A DNA stretch of 64,000 nucleotides from Pseudomonas entomophila. Its GTDB lineage: Bacteria > Pseudomonadota > Gammaproteobacteria > Pseudomonadales > Pseudomonadaceae. Shown here piece after piece: positions 48,520 to 57,653 of the stretch. The notes beneath the pieces are model-generated. The model ran no database searches. It worked only from the letters and a program-made list of their open reading frames with translations, and was not told where the DNA came from. The first letter of the stretch is position 1; each line of letters opens with the position of its first letter. Made by a program: the position numbers and the translations under genes. The DNA lies in assembly GCF_029193575.1 (NCBI RefSeq), contig NZ_JARGCS010000015.1:1-64000 (forward strand). The letters run 5' to 3'.

Positions 48520-49716
48520 ATGCGTGGCGCCAACGACAAGACCGGTTTTTCCACCCGGGCCATCCACCACGGCTACGACCCGCAGTCCCATGGCGGGGCG
48601 CTGGTGCCGCCGGTGTACCAGACCGCCACCTACGCCTTCCCCACGGTCGAGTACGGTGCCGCGTGTTTCGCCGGGGAGGCGGGAGGGCACTTCTACAGCC
48701 GCATCTCCAACCCGACCCTGGCCCTGCTGGAGCAACGCATGGCCGCGCTGGAAGGCGGTGAGGCGGGGTTGGCCCTGGCCTCGGGCATGGGTGCGATCAC
48801 CTCGACACTGTGGACCCTACTACGCCCAGGCGATGAGCTGATCGTCGGCGACACCCTGTACGGCTGCACCTTCGCCTACCTGCACCACGGCATCGGCGAG
48901 TTCGGTGTGAAAGTGCGCCACGTCGACCTCAACGACCTGGCGGCGCTCAAGGCGGCGATCGGCAAGAAGACCCGGATGATCTACTTCGAAAGCCCGGCCA
49001 ACCCCAACATGCACCTGGTCGACATCGCCGCCGTGGCCGGTGTGGCCCGTGGGCACGACCTGCACATCGTGGTCGACAACACCTACTGCACCCCCTACCT
49101 GCAACGCCCGCTGGAGCTGGGCGCCGACCTGGTGGTGCATTCGGCGACCAAGTACCTGAGTGGCCATGGCGATATCACGGCGGGGTTGGTGGTCGGGCGC
49201 AAGGCGTTGGTCGAGCGCATTCGCCTGGAAGGGCTGAAGGACATGACCGGCGCGGTGCTTTCGCCGCACGATGCGTCGCTGCTGATGCGCGGCATCAAGA
49301 CCCTGGCGCTGCGCATGGACCGGCACTGCGCCAATGCCCAGCAGGTGGCGCAGTACCTGGCGCGCCAGGCGCAGGTGGAGGTCATTCACTACCCAGGGTT
49401 GCCGTCGTTCCCGCAGTACGCATTGGCGCAACGGCAGATGCGTTTGCCCGGCGGCATGATCGCCTTCGAGCTCAAGGGCGGCATCCAGGCCGGGCGGCGC
49501 TTCATGAATGCCTTGCAGCTGTTCAGCCGGGCGGTGAGCCTGGGGGATGCCGAGTCGCTGGCGCAACACCCGGCGAGCATGACTCATTCGAGCTATACGC
49601 CCGAGGAGCGGGCGCAGCATGGGATTTCCGAGGGGTTGGTGCGGTTGTCGGTGGGGCTGGAGGATGTCGATGACCTGCTGGCGGATGTGGCGCAGGCGTT
49701 GGCGGCCTGTGCCTGA
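48520..49716 (+). CDS. mdeA: Methionine gamma-lyase
   Basis: This PLP enzyme of 398 residues cleaves L-methionine to methanethiol, 2-oxobutyrate and ammonia. It matches the P. putida enzyme in length and in numbered residues: Tyr114 and Cys116 in TLYGCTF (Cys116 is the methionine gamma-lyase marker) and the PLP Lys211 in HSATKYLSGH. It has AAGGAG upstream. The P. putida partner gene mdeB is not downstream here; instead a convergent operon begins. Confidence 0.97.
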   Translation: MRGANDKTGFSTRAIHHGYDPQSHGGALVPPVYQTATYAFPTVEYGAACFAGEAGGHFYSRISNPTLALLEQRMAALEGGEAGLALASGMGAITSTLWTLLRPGDELIVGDTLYGCTFAYLHHGIGEFGVKVRHVDLNDLAALKAAIGKKTRMIYFESPANPNMHLVDIAAVAGVARGHDLHIVVDNTYCTPYLQRPLELGADLVVHSATKYLSGHGDITAGLVVGRKALVERIRLEGLKDMTGAVLSPHDASLLMRGIKTLALRMDRHCANAQQVAQYLARQAQVEVIHYPGLPSFPQYALAQRQMRLPGGMIAFELKGGIQAGRRFMNALQLFSRAVSLGDAESLAQHPASMTHSSYTPEERAQHGISEGLVRLSVGLEDVDDLLADVAQALAACA

Positions 49717-49732
49717 GTCGCGCAGGCCCCGC

Positions 49733-50518
49733 TCATGCCTCGAAGATCGCCACCGCCCGCACGAACCCCGCCGATGCGCGCTTGATCTTGTACGGGAAGC
49801 ACGCCACCTCGAACCCATGCGCCGGCAGGCTCTCCAGGTTGGCGAGCTTCTCCATCTGCCCATAGCCGATATCCCGCCCAGCCTTGTGCCCTTCCCAGAT
49901 GATCGAACTGTCGCCGCTGGCGGCGAAGCGCGCGCGGGTGTGGCTGAACGGCGCGTCCCAACTCCAGGCATCAGTGCCCACCACGCGCACCCCACGCTCC
50001 AGCAGGTACAGCGTGGCCTCGCGGCCGATGCCGACGCCCGCGTCGAGGTAGCCCGGCTGGCCGAACAGCGCGCCGGCGCGGGTGTTCACCAGCACGATGT
50101 CCAGCGGTTGCAGGTCATGGCCGATGCGCGCCAGCTCCGCCTCCACCTGGCGGGCGCTGACCACGTCGCCGTCGGGCAGGTGGCGAAAATCCAGCTTCAC
50201 CCCCGGGCGCAGGCACCACTCCAGGGGCAGTTCATCGATGCCGTAGGCCGGCTTGCCGCCGTCGGTGGTCGAGGCATAGTGCCACGGCGCGTCCATGTGC
50301 GTGCCGGCGTGGGTGGTCACCTGCAGGCGCTCGGCGGCCCAGGCCTCCTGGCCGGGCAGGTCGTCGAGGGACAGGCCCGGGAACATCGCCAGCAATTCCG
50401 GCGCGCCGCCCTGGTGGTCCATGTAGTCGATCTTCGGCAGCAGCATCGGTGGGTCGGTGTAGGGGTTGTTGTCCAGGGTCACCGAAAGGTCGACGAAACG
50501 CCGTTGGCGCAGGCTCAT
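49733..50518 (-). CDS. Cyclase-family metal-dependent hydrolase
   Basis: This 261-residue protein of the cyclase/arylformamidase superfamily, which includes KynB and isatin hydrolase, carries the metal-binding signature HAGTHMDAPWH (about 80-90). The superfamily hydrolyses amides, lactones or cyclic carbonyls. The ATG overlaps the stop of the FAH-type gene by four bases, and AAGGAG lies upstream. It is the last gene of the seven-gene operon; the substrate is not readable. Confidence 0.88.
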   Translation of the reverse strand: MSLRQRRFVDLSVTLDNNPYTDPPMLLPKIDYMDHQGGAPELLAMFPGLSLDDLPGQEAWAAERLQVTTHAGTHMDAPWHYASTTDGGKPAYGIDELPLEWCLRPGVKLDFRHLPDGDVVSARQVEAELARIGHDLQPLDIVLVNTRAGALFGQPGYLDAGVGIGREATLYLLERGVRVVGTDAWSWDAPFSHTRARFAASGDSSIIWEGHKAGRDIGYGQMEKLANLESLPAHGFEVACFPYKIKRASAGFVRAVAIFEA

Positions 50519-51507
50519 GGGCGGGCTCCTTGCGCGGTGGCGGCGACGATGCGTTGGTCGATGGCGCCGAACACGCTGTCGCCCTGGGCGTCGAGGGCCT
50601 CGATGCGAATGCGGTCGCCGAAGCGCATGAACGCGGTGCGTGCTTCGCCGTGCTCGATCATCTCGATCGCCCGGCGCTCGGAGATGCACGCCGAGCCTGC
50701 GCCACGGGCGAGGTTGGAGACCGTGCCGGAGCCGATGATGGTGCCGGCGCGCAGGCGACGGGTACGGGCGGCGTGGGCGATCAGGTCGGCGAAGCTGAAG
50801 GTCATTTCGGCGCCATTGGGCTGGCCGAAGCGCTGCTCGTTCCAGGTGACGCGCAGCGGCAGGCACACCCGCCCGTCGCGCCAGGCGTCGCCCAGCGCCT
50901 CGGGCGTCACCGCCAGGGGCGAGAAGCTCGATGAGGGCTTGGCATTGAAGAAGCCGAAACCGGTGCTCACTTCGTGCTGCAGGAAGCCGCGCAGGCTGAC
51001 GTCGTTGACCAGCATCACCAGGCGCACGTGCTGCAAGGCCTCGCTGGCCGGGCAGCCCATCGGCACCTCGCCGACGATCACCGCGAACTCGCCCTCGAAG
51101 TCGATGCCGTGGCTTTCGTCGGGCAGGGGCACGTCGTCGCAGGGGCCGAGGAAATCGTCGCCGGCGCCCTGGTACATCAGCGGGATCGCCTCGTTGGCCA
51201 GCGGCGGCAGCTTGAACGCCTGCTGCATCAGGTGGGCGTGGTTGAGGAACGCCGAGCCATCGCACCACTGGTAGGCGCGCGGCAGGGGCGCGGCGACTTG
51301 GGCGGGGTCGAAGGCGAAGCGCCCCTGGGCGTCGTTGGCGTTCAGCGCCTGGTACTGGGCGCGCAGCACCGGCTCCGCCTCGGCCCAGTGCTCCAGGGCC
51401 TGTTGCAGCGTGGCGTAAGGCTCGGCGAGCACCGCGTGGCGCTGGTCGCGCGCGACCACCAGCAGCAGGCCGTCACGTTGGCCGTTCTTGAAGGTTGCGA
51501 GTTTCAT
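50515..51507 (-). CDS. Fumarylacetoacetate hydrolase-family protein
   Basis: This 330-residue FAH-fold protein has the metal ligands in GIDFEGEFAVIVG and VNDVSLRG and the conserved GTIIGSGTVSN. It belongs to the FAH subgroup of about 330 residues whose members split C-C bonds of aromatic ring-cleavage products such as fumarylacetoacetate. No other tyrosine or homogentisate gene is nearby, so the substrate is open. Confidence 0.88.
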   Translation of the reverse strand: MKLATFKNGQRDGLLLVVARDQRHAVLAEPYATLQQALEHWAEAEPVLRAQYQALNANDAQGRFAFDPAQVAAPLPRAYQWCDGSAFLNHAHLMQQAFKLPPLANEAIPLMYQGAGDDFLGPCDDVPLPDESHGIDFEGEFAVIVGEVPMGCPASEALQHVRLVMLVNDVSLRGFLQHEVSTGFGFFNAKPSSSFSPLAVTPEALGDAWRDGRVCLPLRVTWNEQRFGQPNGAEMTFSFADLIAHAARTRRLRAGTIIGSGTVSNLARGAGSACISERRAIEMIEHGEARTAFMRFGDRIRIEALDAQGDSVFGAIDQRIVAATAQGARP

Positions 51508-51531
51508 CGGGCTTCCTTGGGTGAGGTTCAG

Positions 51532-52758
51532 TCAGTGCAGGGCGACGTCGTCGGCCACTTGCAGCGGTTCGAACAGGCGCATGCCGGCCAGGCGCGGGGC
51601 GAGCAGGGCGAGGAACGCGGTCAGCAGCAGACCCCAGCCCACCAGCAGCACGGCATCGACCCGGCCGCCACCGAGGCTGGTCAGCAGCACCACCAGCAGC
51701 GGGCTGGCGAACTGGCCGCCGAAGAAGCCGGCGTTGAACAGGCCGGTGCCCTTGCCGCGATGCTCGAAGCTCAGCCGCGACAGCGCCCAGCTCAGCACCG
51801 TTGGCAGCGCCAGGCCGCCGCCCAGGCCGTTGATCACCACGGCGATCACGGCGGTGTCGTAGTCGCGTGCGCCGGCCAGCAGCAGGATGCCGATGCCGGA
51901 GATGACGAACGCCACCGCCAGCAGCAGGCCCGGGCCGAAGCGCACCAGGCGGCGGAAGCACAGGGCGCCGAGGAACACCGCACTGTGGCCCAGGCCAATG
52001 GCCATGCCGATGCGCTGCGGCGAATCGATGCCGATGTGCTCGAGCAGGAAGCCGGTCTGCACCGGCACGATGAAGAAGCCCAGCGAGGTCAGCACGGTCA
52101 TCGCGCAGATCACCGACAGCGAACGCCAGGGGAACGGCTGGCCGCTGGCGCTCTCCTGAGCGTTGGCCGCGACCTGGGTGTGCAGCGGTGCGCCGAGCGC
52201 CAGTTGCATCAGCGGGGCGAACAGCAGGCCGACCACGTACACCGCGAACGGCGCGCGCCAGCCCAGTTCACCGATGGTGCCGCCGAGCATGAAGAAGGCG
52301 GTGGCCGACAGCGAGGTGACGATGGTTTGCCACGACAGCAGTTGCAAGCGTTGGCGGCCTTCGAAATGATCGCCGATCAGCGCCGTGCAGCAGGTCATGA
52401 TCGCCGCCTCGGCCAGGCCCAGGCCGGCGCGGCTGAGCAGGATCGCGCCCAGGTCGTCCAGCACCAGCGGCAGCGGGCCGCAGATACCGTAGAGCGCCAT
52501 CGCCAGCACCAGCAGGCGCTTGCGCCCGATGCGGTCGGACAGCGCGCCGGCCAGTGGCGAGAACAGGGCGATCATCAGCGCCGGCAGGGTCAGCACGATC
52601 GGCACCAGCACGCCGACGTTGGGGCTGGCGGCGAAGTGCCCGGCGATGCGTGGCAGCACCGGGGCGATCAGCACGGCGCCGAGGATCGGCAGGCAGCTGC
52701 CGAACAGCAGCAGCAGGGCGGTGGCGAGCCGGCGTGGGGGTTGGGCTGAAGCGTTCAT
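51532..52758 (-). CDS. MFS transporter
   Basis: This 408-residue inner-membrane protein has about twelve hydrophobic segments and the MFS loop motif GALSDRIGRKRLLVLA between helices 2 and 3. It resembles drug:proton or aromatic-acid antiporter-like carriers, but specificity cannot be read. It lies between the RND gene and the FAH-type gene in the same operon. Confidence 0.85.
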   Translation of the reverse strand: MNASAQPPRRLATALLLLFGSCLPILGAVLIAPVLPRIAGHFAASPNVGVLVPIVLTLPALMIALFSPLAGALSDRIGRKRLLVLAMALYGICGPLPLVLDDLGAILLSRAGLGLAEAAIMTCCTALIGDHFEGRQRLQLLSWQTIVTSLSATAFFMLGGTIGELGWRAPFAVYVVGLLFAPLMQLALGAPLHTQVAANAQESASGQPFPWRSLSVICAMTVLTSLGFFIVPVQTGFLLEHIGIDSPQRIGMAIGLGHSAVFLGALCFRRLVRFGPGLLLAVAFVISGIGILLLAGARDYDTAVIAVVINGLGGGLALPTVLSWALSRLSFEHRGKGTGLFNAGFFGGQFASPLLVVLLTSLGGGRVDAVLLVGWGLLLTAFLALLAPRLAGMRLFEPLQVADDVALH

Positions 52759-52778
52759 GGTGTCGGTGTGTCCTGTTG

Positions 52779-55196
52779 TTATTGTCGAATGTTCGCGGGC
52801 AGGCCGTGGTTCGCGGGCGGGCGGTCCGGCAGCAGGAAGTGCGCCAGGGCCGGCAGCAGCACCAGGGCGCCGACCATGTTCAGCAGGAACATGAACGCCA
52901 GCAGGATGCCCATGTCGGCCTGGAACTTGATGGCCGACAGGCCCCAGGTCGCCACGCCCACCGCCAGGGTCACGCCGGTCAGCATCACCACCTTGCCGGT
53001 GAACAGCAGGGCATGGTGGTAGGCGTCGGCCAGCGACGCGCCTTCCCGGCGCCGCGCCAGCAGCATGCTCATCACGTACAGCGCGTAGTCCACGCCGATG
53101 CCCACGCCCAGCGCGATCACCGGCAGGGTGGCGACCTTCACGCCGATCCCCAGCCAGACCATCAGCGCCTCGCAGAGGATCGAGGTGAGCACCAGCGGCA
53201 GGATCACGCACACCACCGCGGCGATCGAGCGGAAGGTCACCAGGCACAGCAGGATCACCGCGCCATACACCCAGAACAGCATGTCGTGGTTGGCCTGGCG
53301 CACCACGATGTTGGTGGCGGCCTCGATCCCGGCGTTGCCGGCCGCCAGCAGGAAGCGCGCGCTGTCGTCGTTGTTGGCGGCGGCGAAGGCCTCCACCTCG
53401 TTGACCAGGCGGGTCAGGGTCACGGCCTTGTGGTCGCTGAGGTAGGCGTACAAGGTCAGGGTATTGCAGCTTTGGTTGAACAGCTCGCGCGGGGCGCGAC
53501 CGGTAATGGAGTTGAGCAGCGCCTGGTTGCGGGTGAGGTCGGCCCACTTCGGGTTGCCCTCGCTCATGCCCACCAGCAGGCTGCGGTTCAGGCTGGCCAG
53601 CGAGGCGGTGGATTCCACCCCCGGCAACTGGCGCAGGCGCCATTCCAGGGCGTCCAGGCGCATCAGCGCGGCGTAGTCCGAGCAGGTGCCGTCGGGGGTG
53701 CGCACGATCACCGCGAACACGTCGCTGCTGGCGCCGTAGTGGGCGACCATGAAGGCGTTGTCGCGGTTGTAGCGCGAGTCGGCGCGCAGCTCCGGCGCGC
53801 CGACGTCGAGGTCGCCGACTTGTAGGTGCAGGCTGGCCCAGTAGCCCAGGCCGCCCAGGGCCAGGCTGGCGAGCACCGTCGGCAGCGCCCAGCGGCGCTC
53901 GGTGAAGCGGTTGAGCACCGCCCACAGCCGCGGGCCCTGGCCACGTTCGGCGGCTTGCTCGCTGCGCAGGCTGCGCTGCGCGGCACGGGGGCTGACGCCG
54001 CAGTAGCTGAGCAGGATCGGCAGCAGGATCAGGTTGCTGAACACCAGCACGGCCACCCCCAGGCTGGCGATCAGCGCCAGGTCCTGGATCACCTTGATGT
54101 CGATCATCATCAGCACGCCGAAGCCCACCGCGTCGCACAGCAGGGCGGTGAGCCCGGCCAGGAACAGGCGGCGGAAAGTGAAGCGCGCCGCCACCTGGCG
54201 GTGCATGCCGCGGCCGATGTCCTGGAGGATGCCGTTCATCTTCTGCGCGCCATGGCTCATGCCGATGGCCAGCACCAGGAACGGCACCAGCACCGAATAC
54301 GGGTCCAGCTCGAAGCCCAGCAGCGCCACCAGGCCCAACTGCCAGACCACCGCCACCAGCGAGCAGGCCATCACCAGCAGGGTGCTGCGCAGGCAGCGGG
54401 TGAAGGCGTAGAGCATCAGCGTGGCGATGACGATGGCCACCGCGAAGAACAGCAGCATCTGGCGCAGGCCGTCGATCAGGTCGCCGACCAGCTTGACGAA
54501 GCCGGTGATGTGAAGGGTCAGGCCCTGGGCCTGGAATTCGCCGCGCAGTTGCTCCAATTGCTGCGCCAAGGCGCTGTAGTCCAGCGGCTTGCCGTTGGCG
54601 TCGGTGTCCATCAGCGGCACGAAGATCAGGCTGGAGCGGCCGTTCACGGCGATGGTCTGGCCGACCTCGCCGGAGCGCAGGGCGTTGCGCTTGACCGTTT
54701 CCAGGCTGGCGGGCGAGCCGTCGTAGTCGTCGGGGATCACCCGACCGCCCTCGACGCCTTCCTCGGTCACGGCCATCCAGCGCATGTTCGGCGTCCACAG
54801 CGACTTCATGAACGGCCGGTCGACGCCGGGCAGCAGGAACACCTTGTCGTTCAGGCGAGCCAACAGGTCGAGGTAGCGGGCATCGTAGATGCTTTCGCCG
54901 GGCGCCTCGACAGCGATGCGCACGGCGTTGCCCAGGCCGGTGAGTTCCTGGCGGTTGGCCTGGTAGTTGGCGATGTACGGGTGCCCGGTGGGGATCATTT
55001 TCTCGAAGCTGGCGTTCAGTTGCAGGTGGCTGCTGGCCAGGCCCAGGCCGACGGTCAGCAGCAGGCACAGCCACAGCACCAGGGCGCGGTGGTTGAACAG
55101 CGCGCGCTCGATCAGCGAGCCGGAGGCGCGGTCGAAGCTGTCCAGGCTCTGGGCGGCGCCGGGCAGCGGGTCGGGGGGAAGCGGCAGGTGGGTCAT
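52779..55196 (-). CDS. RND/MMPL-family transporter
   Basis: This large inner-membrane protein of 805 residues has two repeats of one helix, a periplasmic domain and five helices, the MMPL/sterol-sensing form of the RND family. GLGVAVLVFSNLILLPILL-like helices and VIALGVGIGVDYALYVMSML are typical. Homologues next to DUF1302, DUF1329 and BNR-repeat genes are common in clusters handling hydrophobic compounds. The start at 55196 overlaps the upstream stop by four bases. Confidence 0.87.
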   Translation of the reverse strand: MTHLPLPPDPLPGAAQSLDSFDRASGSLIERALFNHRALVLWLCLLLTVGLGLASSHLQLNASFEKMIPTGHPYIANYQANRQELTGLGNAVRIAVEAPGESIYDARYLDLLARLNDKVFLLPGVDRPFMKSLWTPNMRWMAVTEEGVEGGRVIPDDYDGSPASLETVKRNALRSGEVGQTIAVNGRSSLIFVPLMDTDANGKPLDYSALAQQLEQLRGEFQAQGLTLHITGFVKLVGDLIDGLRQMLLFFAVAIVIATLMLYAFTRCLRSTLLVMACSLVAVVWQLGLVALLGFELDPYSVLVPFLVLAIGMSHGAQKMNGILQDIGRGMHRQVAARFTFRRLFLAGLTALLCDAVGFGVLMMIDIKVIQDLALIASLGVAVLVFSNLILLPILLSYCGVSPRAAQRSLRSEQAAERGQGPRLWAVLNRFTERRWALPTVLASLALGGLGYWASLHLQVGDLDVGAPELRADSRYNRDNAFMVAHYGASSDVFAVIVRTPDGTCSDYAALMRLDALEWRLRQLPGVESTASLASLNRSLLVGMSEGNPKWADLTRNQALLNSITGRAPRELFNQSCNTLTLYAYLSDHKAVTLTRLVNEVEAFAAANNDDSARFLLAAGNAGIEAATNIVVRQANHDMLFWVYGAVILLCLVTFRSIAAVVCVILPLVLTSILCEALMVWLGIGVKVATLPVIALGVGIGVDYALYVMSMLLARRREGASLADAYHHALLFTGKVVMLTGVTLAVGVATWGLSAIKFQADMGILLAFMFLLNMVGALVLLPALAHFLLPDRPPANHGLPANIRQ

Positions 55197-56260
55197 GGCG
55201 CGGTTACCTGTTCTACACGTTCGATGCCACGGGCGCCTACCGCCACCCAGCGGCCATCGGCGGCCTGGGCCAGCGCGGCGGGGAGGTTGCCGAGCGGGCG
55301 GCCTTGCGGGCGCAGGGCGCCCTGTTCGTTGGCTTGCAGCAGGCGACCGCCCTGGTCGAGCAGCATCACGCCGTCGTTCCAGGCCGGGCGCGCGGCGACG
55401 ATGCTGCTGGCGTAGTCGTTGCCCAGCGCCTGCCAGTGCTGGCCCTGGTCGCGGCTGCGCCAGGCGTTGCCCTTGAGCCCGGCGGCCAGCAGGGTGCCGT
55501 CGGGTTCGAGGGCGGCGCTGAAGAAGCTGCCCTCGTAAGGGCTGGGCAGGCGGCGCAAGTGCGCGCCGCCGTCGTCCGAACCCCACAACGTGCCTTGCTC
55601 GCCAGCGATGTACAGCTGCTGGCCCTGGCCGGTGATGGCGTACAGGTGGTTGCCCGCTGGGTTGTCCAGGCGGCCCATCCAGGACTGCCAGGTGGCGCCG
55701 CCATTCTCGGTGTGCAGCACCAGGCCGAAGGCGCCGACCAGGGTGCCTTCGCGCGCATTGGCGAAATACAGCGCCAGCCAGGGCTTGTCGGCGCCCTCGG
55801 CGACCAGGGCACGGGCCGCCTTGAGCCGGCGCTGGGCCGCGGGCGAGTCGTCATTGGCCGCGCTGGCGGCTTGCAACTCGCGCTCGGCGACGGCCTGGCC
55901 GTCCAACTGCACGGCCCAGCTGGCGCCGCCGTCGTTGCTGTGCAGCACCACGCCGGCATGGCCCACGGCCCAGCCCTGCTGGGCCGTGGGGAAGTCCACC
56001 GCAGTCAGGCTGACGCTGGTCGGCGAGGGCGCCTGGCGCCAGCTGCGGCCGTTGTCGTCGGAAAGCAGGATCAAGCCCTGCTCGCCGACCGCCACCAGGC
56101 GCTCACCCGCGCGGGTGACGTCGATCAGCACCGCGCGGGTCGGCGCGCTGACCGTGAGTGCCGGGCGGCGCAGGGCGTCGGCCACCGGGGCCTCGCTGGC
56201 CGGGGCGGCGAGCGCCACGGCCAGCAGGCCCAGGGCCAGCCAGGGAAGGCCACGGTTCAT
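55193..56260 (-). CDS. Exported BNR/YCF48-type beta-propeller protein
   Basis: This 355-residue protein with a signal peptide (ending APASEA) has at least five Asp-box repeats, for example SDDNGRSWRQ, SNDGGASWAV, TENGGATWQS, SDDGGAHLRR and SRDQGQHWQA, which build a propeller like that of Ycf48. It would act in the periplasm, probably as an assembly or binding partner of the neighbouring envelope proteins. The start overlaps the DUF1329 stop. Confidence 0.85.
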   Translation of the reverse strand: MNRGLPWLALGLLAVALAAPASEAPVADALRRPALTVSAPTRAVLIDVTRAGERLVAVGEQGLILLSDDNGRSWRQAPSPTSVSLTAVDFPTAQQGWAVGHAGVVLHSNDGGASWAVQLDGQAVAERELQAASAANDDSPAAQRRLKAARALVAEGADKPWLALYFANAREGTLVGAFGLVLHTENGGATWQSWMGRLDNPAGNHLYAITGQGQQLYIAGEQGTLWGSDDGGAHLRRLPSPYEGSFFSAALEPDGTLLAAGLKGNAWRSRDQGQHWQALGNDYASSIVAARPAWNDGVMLLDQGGRLLQANEQGALRPQGRPLGNLPAALAQAADGRWVAVGARGIERVEQVTAP

Positions 56261-57615
56261 CAGCGCACACCCTCGGCGGCCAGGCCATCGGGGCTGAAGT
56301 CGCTGTCCGGGAACGGCTTGACCAGTTCGTTGTGCACGCGTTTCTCGGTGACCACGTTGTGCGCCATCCAGGCACCGGTCTGCAGGTCGTACTGGCCGTA
56401 CAGGCCGCGCACCACGCCGGGCAGCTCGGGCATCACGTAGGGTAGCTGGAAGTAGGTGCGCCACAGTTGGCCGTTGGCGTCCCAACTGTCGCCGAGCATG
56501 GCCATCCAGGTGTCCTCGTCCACGTACAGGCGGCGCTTGGGCATGCTGTGGCGCTTGCCGGCCACCAGGTTGCCCTCGATCACCCACACCCGGTGCAGCT
56601 CCCAGCGCATGTGGTCGGGGTTGAGGAAGCGTTCGCCGAGGATGGCGTCGTCCTTGGCCGGTTGCAGGATCTTGTTGCTGTTGTAGGGGATGAGCATTTC
56701 CCGCTTGCCGACGATTTTCCAGTCATAGCGGTCCAGGGGGCCGGTGAACACCGAGACCTCGTCGAAGTTGGCCACGCCCGAGCTGGTTGGCGTCGGCGTG
56801 TCGTAGGACGACACCGGCAGCTTGCGCACGCGGCGCTGGCCGGCCAGGTACACCCACGACTGCGGGCCGCCGTTGGCGTAGTCCAGCGGCTCGCGGCCCA
56901 GCAGCGCCTCGCCGGCGCGCTGGGGTGGGCCGAGGTTGATCAACCGGGTCATCCAGTACACGCCCTTGTATTCGGACTTGGCGCTGTCGAAGTAGTAGGG
57001 CATCTCGCGCAGGGCCTGCACGGTGCTGGACAGGATGCGCTGGCCGTTGGCGGTGATCACGTAGACGTTGTAGTCGTTCTTCCAGGCCACCCCGCGCCAG
57101 CTCAGGTGGTGGTTCCAGATCACCTCGGCGCCGGATTTCGGGATCGGGAACGGGATGCCGCCGCTGGCGCCCTCGACCGTCTGGCCCTGGTTGCCCAGGT
57201 GCGCGGCGGTGGCATTCTTCAAGGTGTTGTCGTAGACCCACTGCGGCGCGGCGGCGGTGCGCCGGGTGGGGTACACGTCGATGCGGTAGCTGGGGTACTT
57301 GGCGAACATCGCCTTCTGCCCGTCGCTGAGCTTGTCGGCGTACTGCGCCAGGTTTTGCGCGGTCACCGAGTACAGCGGCTTGTCGCTGGCGAAGTAGTCG
57401 GGGATGCGCGGCCCGGGGGTGAAGCCGGCCGGCACCTTGGCCAGGCCCTGGTCCCAGGCCGGGATGCTGCCGTCGGCGTTGCCGGCGCGCTCGGCGCCCA
57501 GCGGCGTGAGGCTGCCCTTGAGTTGCTGGGCCTCGCTGTCGCTGGCCGCCCGGGACGTCGGGGCGAGCGCCAGCAAGCCCGCCAGCAAGGTGGCGGAGAG
57601 AGGGGCGAGTTTCAT
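56260..57615 (-). CDS. DUF1329 outer-membrane/periplasmic protein
   Basis: This 451-residue protein has a signal peptide (ending SRAAS) and the DUF1329 core (AERAGNADGSIPAWDQG, HHLSWRG, RVWVIEGNLV). The family has a LolB/LolA-like fold and is thought to handle hydrophobic molecules. It almost always occurs with DUF1302, as here. Confidence 0.88.
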   Translation of the reverse strand: MKLAPLSATLLAGLLALAPTSRAASDSEAQQLKGSLTPLGAERAGNADGSIPAWDQGLAKVPAGFTPGPRIPDYFASDKPLYSVTAQNLAQYADKLSDGQKAMFAKYPSYRIDVYPTRRTAAAPQWVYDNTLKNATAAHLGNQGQTVEGASGGIPFPIPKSGAEVIWNHHLSWRGVAWKNDYNVYVITANGQRILSSTVQALREMPYYFDSAKSEYKGVYWMTRLINLGPPQRAGEALLGREPLDYANGGPQSWVYLAGQRRVRKLPVSSYDTPTPTSSGVANFDEVSVFTGPLDRYDWKIVGKREMLIPYNSNKILQPAKDDAILGERFLNPDHMRWELHRVWVIEGNLVAGKRHSMPKRRLYVDEDTWMAMLGDSWDANGQLWRTYFQLPYVMPELPGVVRGLYGQYDLQTGAWMAHNVVTEKRVHNELVKPFPDSDFSPDGLAAEGVR

Positions 57616-57653
57616 GGTGAAGTACCTCGTTTATTGTTGTCGTGGCACAGGCT

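Noticed and set aside
50515..51507. Calling the FAH-type protein the fumarylacetoacetase of tyrosine breakdown
   Set aside because: No homogentisate dioxygenase or maleylacetoacetate isomerase gene is nearby, and the operon partners are transport proteins and a cyclase-family hydrolase.
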